The translations under genes were made by a program, and so were the position numbers. The notes beneath the pieces were generated by a model. It worked only from the letters and a program-made list of their open reading frames with translations. It did no database searches and was not told the origin of the DNA. A DNA stretch of 35,752 bases from Thiothrix sp. (GTDB lineage: Bacteria; Pseudomonadota; Gammaproteobacteria; Thiotrichales; Thiotrichaceae). Below, in pieces: positions 27,006 through 33,370 of this stretch. Location of the stretch: positions 1-35,752 of the forward strand of contig JAGRJD010000002.1 in NCBI GenBank assembly GCA_020442915.1, given 5' to 3'. The stretch's first letter is position 1. Every line of letters begins with the position of its first letter.

Positions 27006-27632
27006 ATGCGCGTGAAAACCATCACCTTGATCATGACCGGTGCCTCCGGAGTGCAGTATGGTTTACGGCTGCTGGAGCAGCTGCTGGGCCTGGGGCACCG
27101 GGTTTACCTGCTGCTGTCACGTCCGGCCCAGGTGGTGATCAGGATGGAAACCGACCTGAAACTGCCGGGGCGAGCCGCTGAAATGGAAAGTTTTTTTTCC
27201 ACCCTGTATCAGGCCCGGCCCGGCCAGCTGCAGGTGTTTGAGCGCGAGCAGTGGACAGCGCCGATTGCCAGTGGTTCAGGGGTGGCAGAGGCGACGGTGG
27301 TTTGCCCCTGTACGACCGGCACCTTGTCGGCCATTGCCTGCGGCAGCAGCCGCAACCTGATTGAGCGGGCGGCTGATGTAGCCCTCAAGGAGCGTCGGCG
27401 GCTGGTACTGGTGGTGCGGGAAACTCCGTTTTCGGAAATTCATCTGGAAAACATGCTCAAACTGGCACGTATGGGGGCGGTTATTTTGCCGGCCAACCCG
27501 GGGTTTTATAACCGCCCGGTATCCGTTGCTGATCTGGTGGACTTTGTGGTGGCAAGAACACTGGATCATCTGGGTATTGCCCATCAACTGCTGCCTTGCT
27601 GGGGCGAGGCAGTTTCTTCGCGGGATGCCTGA
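27006..27632 (+). CDS. ubiX: Flavin prenyltransferase UbiX
   Basis: UbiX joins dimethylallyl monophosphate to FMN to make the prenyl-FMN cofactor of UbiD decarboxylase in ubiquinone synthesis. The 208-residue protein has the Rossmann start LIMTGASGVQYGLRLLE, the IASGSG loop, the CPCTTGTLSAIACGSSRNLI segment and ALKERRRLVLVVRETPFS, all family hallmarks. It starts at ATG 27006, with a GTG six bases later as the alternative. It is probably co-transcribed with mpl. Confidence 0.96.
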   Translation: MRVKTITLIMTGASGVQYGLRLLEQLLGLGHRVYLLLSRPAQVVIRMETDLKLPGRAAEMESFFSTLYQARPGQLQVFEREQWTAPIASGSGVAEATVVCPCTTGTLSAIACGSSRNLIERAADVALKERRRLVLVVRETPFSEIHLENMLKLARMGAVILPANPGFYNRPVSVADLVDFVVARTLDHLGIAHQLLPCWGEAVSSRDA

Positions 27633-27712
27633 GCGGTCGTCCCATCCGGAGCTGTGACGAGGGTCGTGGCCCGGGTTTGCAATCTTGCCGTATGTGTATG
27701 AAGGAGTCTTGC

Positions 27713-28093
27713 ATGGCAACAACTGATATCACTGCTGAAAAGTTTAACGATGTGGTCACTGGCAATGACATTGTGATCATTGATTTCTGGGCATCCTGGT
27801 GTGGGCCGTGCAAGTCATTTGCACCAATCTATGAAGAGGTATCCAATAATCATCCGGACATCGTATTTGCCAAGGTGAATACCGAGGAGGAGCAGGAGCT
27901 GGCTGCCCATTTCCAGATTCGTTCCATCCCGACCCTGATGATTTTCCGCGAGCAGGTGGTCTTGTTTGCCCAGCCGGGCATGTTGGGGCCGGAGCAGCTG
28001 GAAGAAGTGATCGGCAAGGTGCGTGAGGTGGACATGGCCGAGGTGCACGCCCAGGTAGCCGAGCAGGAAAAGCTGCAGCAACAGCAATCGTAA
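27713..28093 (+). CDS. Thioredoxin with a short C-terminal extension
   Basis: The 126-residue product is a single thioredoxin domain with the active site WCGPC at 29-33 inside IIDFWASWCGPCKSF and the cis-proline loop SIPTLMIF (P73). It should act as a cytosolic dithiol reductase. A helical tail at about 104-126 (VDMAEVHAQVAEQEKLQQQQS) exceeds ordinary TrxA (about 108 residues). AAGGAG, 8 bases before the ATG at 27713, fixes the start although the frame is open further upstream. It is followed by a long hairpin. Confidence 0.93.
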   Translation: MATTDITAEKFNDVVTGNDIVIIDFWASWCGPCKSFAPIYEEVSNNHPDIVFAKVNTEEEQELAAHFQIRSIPTLMIFREQVVLFAQPGMLGPEQLEEVIGKVREVDMAEVHAQVAEQEKLQQQQS

Positions 28094-28096
28094 AAG

Positions 28097-28141
28097 ACTG
28101 GCAGGCAATTGGCCATAGCGGACGGCCAGTTGCCTGCCAGT
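28097..28141. terminator. Long hairpin between convergent genes, likely bidirectional terminator
   Basis: An 18-bp stem (28097-28114 pairing with 28124-28141, one G-U pair) has a 9-base loop. It lies 3 bases after the thioredoxin stop and 10 bases after the convergent gene's stop at 28152. A short T run follows only on the minus strand (CTTTTA). Confidence 0.75.
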
Positions 28142-28151
28142 GGCACCGGAT

Positions 28152-28667
28152 TTATTCGGTCATGGTGAAATTGGTGCGACGCACTTCTTCTGCGTGATTT
28201 TCAACCAGTAGCTGGACTACATAACCCAGACCGCAGGCCAGAAACACCGGCAGGATCATGTCCGGCCCCATCAATAGGTAAGCATACCCGGTGATGGCGA
28301 CCGGTAAGCCGACAATGGCCGGAAGGCTCTGGGTAAAATCCCGAATCAGTGATATCCGGTCAATGATCCACCACAGCCCGATGATCAACAGGTACATGGC
28401 GAGCAGGGATAGCATGAGATCGGTGGGTCGGTAGAAAAAAAACAGGAAAGGGATACTGAGTCCCGCCAGCCAGCTGCTGAGCCGGATGATTTTATAAGAG
28501 GTGGAGCTGGGTTGCTGAATGGCGGGAAGATGGACCCCCAGAAAACCACCACAGGCGGTCAGTGCATCCATCATCCAGCTCTGCTCTGGCATGATGGCAT
28601 AGACAGCGGCTCCGGCACCGCCCCCTACCGCCAGCGCCAGTATGTTTTGCGCCAGAAAAGCAGACAT
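28152..28667 (-). CDS. Small polytopic membrane protein of unknown function
   Basis: The 171-residue product has about five or six hydrophobic segments (roughly 5-24, 34-48, 62-79, 84-102, 114-132 and 136-153) and a charged C-terminal tail (ENHAEEVRRTNFTMTE). The N-terminal AVGGGAGAAVYAI and the loop FLGVHLPAIQQPSS recall small phage- or plasmid-type inner-membrane proteins, but I cannot name a family. On the minus strand GGGG lies a few bases before the ATG, supporting the start. It is isolated: convergent to the thioredoxin gene and 238 bases from the next gene. Confidence 0.75.
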   Translation of the reverse strand: MSAFLAQNILALAVGGGAGAAVYAIMPEQSWMMDALTACGGFLGVHLPAIQQPSSTSYKIIRLSSWLAGLSIPFLFFFYRPTDLMLSLLAMYLLIIGLWWIIDRISLIRDFTQSLPAIVGLPVAITGYAYLLMGPDMILPVFLACGLGYVVQLLVENHAEEVRRTNFTMTE

Positions 28668-28838
28668 TTGTTTTCCCCAATTTTTCTTTATTGATTACTG
28701 TTACCGTTCACCAGCCCTTGGTGAACACATTGGACTTATTTCCTTGCCATTCTACATGGACCGGACGGTTTTGTCGTGGTTCCATTAATGGCTGATTATT
28801 TCAGGTGATCAGGGGGGCGGGTGCCTGAGGGCATAATG

Positions 28839-28869
28839 ACATGAGCCGCCCCATTGGGGCGGTTCATGT
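28839..28869 (-). terminator. Hairpin downstream of the small secreted protein gene
   Basis: A 14-bp stem (ACATGAGCCGCCCC and its near-complement, one G-U pair) with a 3-base loop lies 37 bases beyond the stop of the minus-strand gene at 28906. No clear T run follows, so it may stabilise the mRNA end rather than terminate efficiently. Confidence 0.55.
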
Positions 28870-28905
28870 ACAAGGAGGCTGGCGGGTGTTATGCGCTGAC
28901 CGAAA

Positions 28906-29238
28906 TTAATCCAGCGGTACATTGACCCGACTGGTGGTATCGGTCATGACATAGAAATCCCGTTTGCGGGTTTCGCCGTCAACCCGGGTTGCTACAGCCG
29001 TATAACGCCCCGGCAGTGTGGGTTTGCAGGTGAAGGAGTGCAGGTTGGATTTACACAGGATTTTTTCGGGGTCATCTACCCGGTAAACCTTCCAGCGTAC
29101 CGGCTGAAATGCCGGTCCTTCGTTCAGGGTCGCAATCAGGCGGACTTCCACTTGTCCGCCGTCGGCCCAGGTGGCGTTTGCTGTGCCGATACCCAGCAGC
29201 AGCAAACAGGTGCTCAGTATTCTGATCAGGTTTTTCAT
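28906..29238 (-). CDS. Small secreted protein with a predicted beta-sandwich domain
   Basis: The 110-residue product has a Sec signal peptide (KNLIRILSTCLLLLGIGTANA, cleavage likely just after ANA). The mature part reads like a short immunoglobulin-like or carboxypeptidase-regulatory-like beta module. It has a VRWKVYRVDD strand, a possible disulfide pair in CKSNLHSFTC, and LPGRYTAVATRVDG, a pattern seen in repeats attached to secreted VWA proteins. That similarity is by eye. I chose the ATG at 29238 rather than 29256 because AAGGAGG sits 6 bases upstream. It has no operon partner. Confidence 0.72.
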   Translation of the reverse strand: MKNLIRILSTCLLLLGIGTANATWADGGQVEVRLIATLNEGPAFQPVRWKVYRVDDPEKILCKSNLHSFTCKPTLPGRYTAVATRVDGETRKRDFYVMTDTTSRVNVPLD

Positions 29239-29561
29239 GGGGTCCTCCTTGATCAACCATATGATTTCCTGTGGCTAGAAATAAAATGAAACAATGTGAC
29301 AGCGGGCAGTTTTTTCCAGAAAAACAACCCTGGTTCAAGCATTTCATCAAGAGGGTGGCAGGCTCGCTGCAAGGTATTGTTTATTGGCAATAAGTACAAA
29401 AGCAGCGCCGATGAAAAGCTTCTGTCAACTCCTAAAACGTTGTTAAACCATTTAGGTTGACATCAAGTTTGGAACAGATGACGGAAAACGTCGGAGAGAG
29501 TCGATCAGGCGGGGTAAAAAAGAAGATAAAGCGACGTAGTGCCGTGATTTCTGGCTAAAAA
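29239..29561. other. Gene-free stretch of about 320 bases
   Basis: This lies between the end of recN and the start of the small secreted protein gene, both on the minus strand. It holds the Shine-Dalgarno site of the latter and a perfect 13-base dyad TTATTGGCAATAA (29381-29393) that could be an operator. TTGACA boxes occur on both strands (29455-29460 on plus; about 29426-29431 on minus), but neither has a -10 box at a normal distance. I see no hairpin terminator for recN and no credible short gene. Confidence 0.5.
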
Positions 29562-31235
29562 TTACTGGTTGTCGAGCATTTCCAGTGCCAGGTTGCGCGT
29601 GGTTTCGGTGATTTCAGCCCCCCCCAGCATGCGAGCAATTTCTTCGACCCGCTCTGCAGCAGACAAGGGGTAAATGGCGGTTGTGGTATGATTTCTGGAT
29701 TTTGATTTGGTCACTTTGAGTTGCTGATGTGCCTGGGATGCAACTTGGGGCAGGTGCGTGACACACAGTACCTGGCGCTTTTCGCCCAGCTCCCGCAATT
29801 GGCGCCCGATCATTTCGGCAATGCCACCGCCGATACCGGTATCCACCTCATCGAATATCAGGCTTGGCAGGGCCATTTTCCGGGCTGCAATCATTTGTAT
29901 CGCCAGGCTGATGCGGGACAGTTCACCACCGGATGCCACTCTGGTCAGGGGCTTGAGAGGCTGACCGGGGTTGGCGCTCACCATGAATTCCAGCTGGTCG
30001 ATGCCGTGCGGGTGAAATGGACGGGTTTCGTCAGTGCTGAGTTCAACCGCAAACTGCCCACCCTGCATGCCCAGCTGCTGCATGGCTGCGGTGACGCCCT
30101 TGGCCAATTTTTCGGCGGCTTTAAGGCGGTAGCCTGTCAGTTTGCGGGCCTGGACAAGATAGGTTTCACGCGCCTGCTCCAGCCGGTCCTGCAGGGCGTC
30201 CAGATCATAATCACTGCTGTCAAGTGCTGCCAGTTCCTTCTGCAGGGTGGTAAGTCTCGCATTCAGCTGCTCCGGCTCAGTGCGGTATTTGCGCGCCATG
30301 GCGCGAATATCGGCAATCCGGGTTTCCACCCAGTGCAGACGTTCAGGGTCCAGCTCCAGTCCGCCAGCATAGTCACGCAGCAGGTAGGCTGCTTCCTGTA
30401 GCTGAATCCGGGCACTGGTGACCAGTTCGGCAGGGGAGTGCAGCATTTCGTCAAAGCGGGCCAGCTGTTCCAGTTCCTGGCTGAGGCGCCCGAGCAGGGA
30501 GCAGACCGCATTTTCTTCATCATAAAGCCGGCTGTAGCCCTGTTCAGCGGCCTGCTTCAGCTCGCCCGCATTGGCCAGGCGGCTGAGCTCTTCATCCAGA
30601 TGGGCAACTTCACCCGCTTCCAGGGCCAGCAGTTCCAGTTCTCCGGTCTGGAAGCGCAGCAGGTCCAGCCGCTCCAGGTGCTGCCGGCTCTCCGAGCTGA
30701 GTGCCTCCACCCGGTCGTGCAGGGTTTTCCAGTTGTGCCAGCGCTGTAGCAAGGGTTGCAGCAACGGCTCGCTGTCGGCATAGGCATCCAGCAGTTCCCG
30801 CTGCATGTCGCGGCGCATCAGGGACTGGTGTTCATGCTGGCCGTGGATGTCGACCATCTGCTCGCCCAGCTCGCGCAGCAGGTTGAGGGTGACAGGTGTA
30901 CCATTGATCCAGGCACGCGATTTGCCCCCAGTGGCACTGATGACCCGACGCAGAATGCAGGTATTGTCTCCCTGTTCCAGCAGGGCCTGCTCCAGCAGCC
31001 AGTCACGGGCCTGTACGGTAGTGGCGATATTGGCACTCAGGGTGATTTCCGCCCTGTCGGCGCCATGGCGCACGGTACTGCTGTCGGCCTTGTCTCCAAG
31101 TACCAGGCCGATGGCATCCAGCAGGATAGACTTGCCGGCTCCGGTTTCCCCGGTCAGGGCCGTCATGCCCGGCTGAAGCTCGATTTCCAGCTCCTCGATG
31201 ATGGCAAAGTCACGAATATGGATGTGCGTCAGCAT
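29562..31235 (-). CDS. recN: DNA repair protein RecN
   Basis: RecN is an SMC-like ATPase that tethers DNA during double-strand break repair. The 557-residue protein begins with the Walker A region LTGETGAGKSILLDAIGLVL, has a central coiled coil (about 155-380), and ends with the ABC signature VASGGELSRISLA and Walker B LPSLIFDEVDTGIGGG. The length matches E. coli (553). Its ATG shares one base with the nadK TAA, so the two are co-translated. In E. coli recN is SOS-controlled, but I found no LexA-like box upstream of nadK here. Confidence 0.97.
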   Translation of the reverse strand: MLTHIHIRDFAIIEELEIELQPGMTALTGETGAGKSILLDAIGLVLGDKADSSTVRHGADRAEITLSANIATTVQARDWLLEQALLEQGDNTCILRRVISATGGKSRAWINGTPVTLNLLRELGEQMVDIHGQHEHQSLMRRDMQRELLDAYADSEPLLQPLLQRWHNWKTLHDRVEALSSESRQHLERLDLLRFQTGELELLALEAGEVAHLDEELSRLANAGELKQAAEQGYSRLYDEENAVCSLLGRLSQELEQLARFDEMLHSPAELVTSARIQLQEAAYLLRDYAGGLELDPERLHWVETRIADIRAMARKYRTEPEQLNARLTTLQKELAALDSSDYDLDALQDRLEQARETYLVQARKLTGYRLKAAEKLAKGVTAAMQQLGMQGGQFAVELSTDETRPFHPHGIDQLEFMVSANPGQPLKPLTRVASGGELSRISLAIQMIAARKMALPSLIFDEVDTGIGGGIAEMIGRQLRELGEKRQVLCVTHLPQVASQAHQQLKVTKSKSRNHTTTAIYPLSAAERVEEIARMLGGAEITETTRNLALEMLDNQ

Positions 31236-32101
31236 TATGGCTGTTTTCCCCAGTGCAGTTTGGTTCGCAGTATATGGTAGTAATCGTGGTTGAGGGGGTG
31301 CAGCAGACGCATTTTTTCGTGGCGGGTTTCAATCAGGATGCGGTCACCGGGTATCAGTTCGATATTGTTCTGGCCATCAAAGGAGACTCGTGAATCCACC
31401 GGATACTGGTCGCGCAGCTGGATTTCAATATGACAGCTTGCCGGTACCACCAGCGGGCGGCTGGTCAGGTTGTGGGCACAGATCGGGACCAGCACGATGG
31501 CTTCCAGCACCGGATGCAGGATGGGGCCGCCACTGGAGAGGGCATAGGCGGTGGAGCCGGTGGGGGTGGAGACAATCAGGCCATCCGCGCGCTGGGTGTT
31601 GACGAAGGTGCCATTGATCAGGGTCGTGAACTCGATCATGCGGATTTCATCACGGGCATGCAGTACCACATCATTCAGCGCCACGCTGCTGCCTAGGATT
31701 TTATCACCGCGCATGGCAGTGCCGGTCAGCATGCAGCGGCTTTCCTCAATGAATGCACCTTGCAGGATGGGCTCCAGCACACTGGCCAGGTCTTCCGGGA
31801 GAATATCGACCAGAAAACCCAGGCGTCCCAGATTGATACCCACCAGCGGCAGACTGGTTTCCGCCAGCAGCCTGCCGGCACCCAGCAGGGTACCGTCACC
31901 GCCGACCACAATGATCAGGTCGGCCTGCCCGGCAATATCAGCATCCGGTGTGGAGGGAATATTCAGCAGGCGCGCCGGTGCCTCGGCAGCCAGGATGCCC
32001 AGCTGTTTCTGCTCCAGAAAATGGTACAACCGTTGCAGGGTATCCGTGACCTGCTGACCATTCTGTTTGGAAAATATGCCGATTGTCTTGAATGCGTTCA
32101 T
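31235..32101 (-). CDS. nadK: NAD kinase
   Basis: NadK phosphorylates NAD to NADP using ATP. The 288-residue protein has the GGDGT motif at 67-71 (VVGGDGTLLGAGR), NLGRLGFLVD, the ALNDVVLHA segment with the conserved Asn-Asp pair, and TPTGSTAYALSSGGP. The length is as in E. coli (292). It is first in the nadK-recN unit and divergent from hrcA with 177 bases between the starts. Confidence 0.97.
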   Translation of the reverse strand: MNAFKTIGIFSKQNGQQVTDTLQRLYHFLEQKQLGILAAEAPARLLNIPSTPDADIAGQADLIIVVGGDGTLLGAGRLLAETSLPLVGINLGRLGFLVDILPEDLASVLEPILQGAFIEESRCMLTGTAMRGDKILGSSVALNDVVLHARDEIRMIEFTTLINGTFVNTQRADGLIVSTPTGSTAYALSSGGPILHPVLEAIVLVPICAHNLTSRPLVVPASCHIEIQLRDQYPVDSRVSFDGQNNIELIPGDRILIETRHEKMRLLHPLNHDYYHILRTKLHWGKQP

Positions 32102-32148
32102 GAGCCCGTATCATCAGTGGATAAATGCAGAATTCAGCCTGTGCCAGT

Positions 32149-32179
32149 ATTGTAACGGTAGTGTCAAAGACGCTAAAGT
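32149..32179. promoter_or_regulatory. Possible overlapping divergent promoters, nadK and hrcA
   Basis: On the plus strand TTGTAA (32150-32155), 18 bases, then TAAAGT (32174-32179) could serve hrcA. On the minus strand TACAAT (32149-32154) could be the nadK -10 box, with a poor -35. The boxes share bases, so the two directions could compete. I see no CIRCE element. Confidence 0.25.
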
Positions 32180-32278
32180 TTCTTTTGACCGGGGGAAATA
32201 TCTGCCCGGTGTTGAAATTTCTGATGCTGCAGCCATCTTCAGGGGCAGTATGATGCCATTAGTGGATGGTAAATAATT

Positions 32279-33340
32279 ATGGCGGTACCCAGTCAAAAAG
32301 CGGAACTGAATGAACGCACCCGGCATGTCCTCAAGGTGCTGGTGGAGGCCTATATTACCGATGGCCAGCCTGTCGGGTCACGCAACCTGGCCAAACGCAG
32401 CGGTCTGGACCTGAGCCCGGCCACCATCCGCAATATCATGTCCGATCTGGAGGAAATGGGTTATATCCGTTCGCCACATACCTCTGCCGGGCGGGTGCCG
32501 ACCTCGCAGGGGTACCGCCTGTTTGTGGACACCCTGCTGCAGGTCAGGCCGCTGGACAGTGAAGCTGTCAGCGTGCTGCAGGGGCGGCTGACACGCGGAC
32601 GTGATACCGGCAACCTGATTCAGAGTGTCTCTTCGCTGCTATCCGGCATCACCTCGCTGACCGGTGTTGTCACCATCCCGCGCCAAGCCAATCCAGCCAT
32701 TCGCCAGCTGGAGTTCCTGCGCCTGTCCGGAAATCAGGTGTTGGTCATTCTGGTCCTCAGCCGCAACGAAGTACAGAACCGGATCATTCAGCTGGATCGG
32801 GAAATGTCGGTTTCCGAACTGCAGCAGGCGACCAATTTCCTGAACGACTTCCTGATCGGCAAGGATGTGCATCTGGCACGGCAGATGCTGCTGGGGGAGA
32901 TGCGCCAGCACCGCGAAGACATGAACCGACTCATGCTGTCGGCCATTGAACTGGGCGAGATGGCTTTTGCCGGGCTGGATGTGCAGCAGGAGGATGATTA
33001 TGTCATTGCCGGCGAAACCAACCTGATGGGGTATGAAGACCTGTCCGACCTTGCCAAGCTGCGCGAACTGTTTTCCGCCTTTACCCACAAGCGGGAAGTG
33101 CTGGCGCTGCTGGACAAGACCCTGCAGGCCGAGGGCGTACAGATATTCATCGGGCGCGAGTCGGGGCTGCGGGTTTTTGATGACTGCAGCGTCGTGGCGG
33201 CACCGTATTCGGTGGATGATGAGCATCTGGGCGTGCTGGGGGTGATCGGCCCCAAGCGCATGCCCTATGAGCGCATCATCCCGGTGGTCGACCTGACCTC
33301 CCGTTTGCTGAGTTTTGCCCTGAACTCGCGTGAACGCTGA
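32279..33340 (+). CDS. hrcA: Heat-inducible transcription repressor HrcA
   Basis: HrcA binds the CIRCE inverted repeat and represses chaperone genes with help from GroEL. The 353-residue protein has the N-terminal winged helix (ending LSPATIRNIMSDLEEMGYI), the linker SPHTSAGRVPTSQGYR, a GAF-like dimerisation domain, and the C-terminal GVLGVIGPKRMPYERIIPVVD. The length is usual. In many bacteria grpE and dnaK follow directly; here a convergent coiled-coil gene does, and the nadK-recN pair flanks the other side. No CIRCE repeat is visible in the window, so its targets lie elsewhere. Confidence 0.96.
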   Translation: MAVPSQKAELNERTRHVLKVLVEAYITDGQPVGSRNLAKRSGLDLSPATIRNIMSDLEEMGYIRSPHTSAGRVPTSQGYRLFVDTLLQVRPLDSEAVSVLQGRLTRGRDTGNLIQSVSSLLSGITSLTGVVTIPRQANPAIRQLEFLRLSGNQVLVILVLSRNEVQNRIIQLDREMSVSELQQATNFLNDFLIGKDVHLARQMLLGEMRQHREDMNRLMLSAIELGEMAFAGLDVQQEDDYVIAGETNLMGYEDLSDLAKLRELFSAFTHKREVLALLDKTLQAEGVQIFIGRESGLRVFDDCSVVAAPYSVDDEHLGVLGVIGPKRMPYERIIPVVDLTSRLLSFALNSRER

Positions 33341-33370
33341 GCAGCTTCCCTTCCGGTATGCTGCCGGTGC

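Noticed and set aside
32102..32278. LexA box controlling nadK-recN
   Set aside because: No CTG-N10-CAG palindrome of good quality is seen on either strand between nadK and hrcA.
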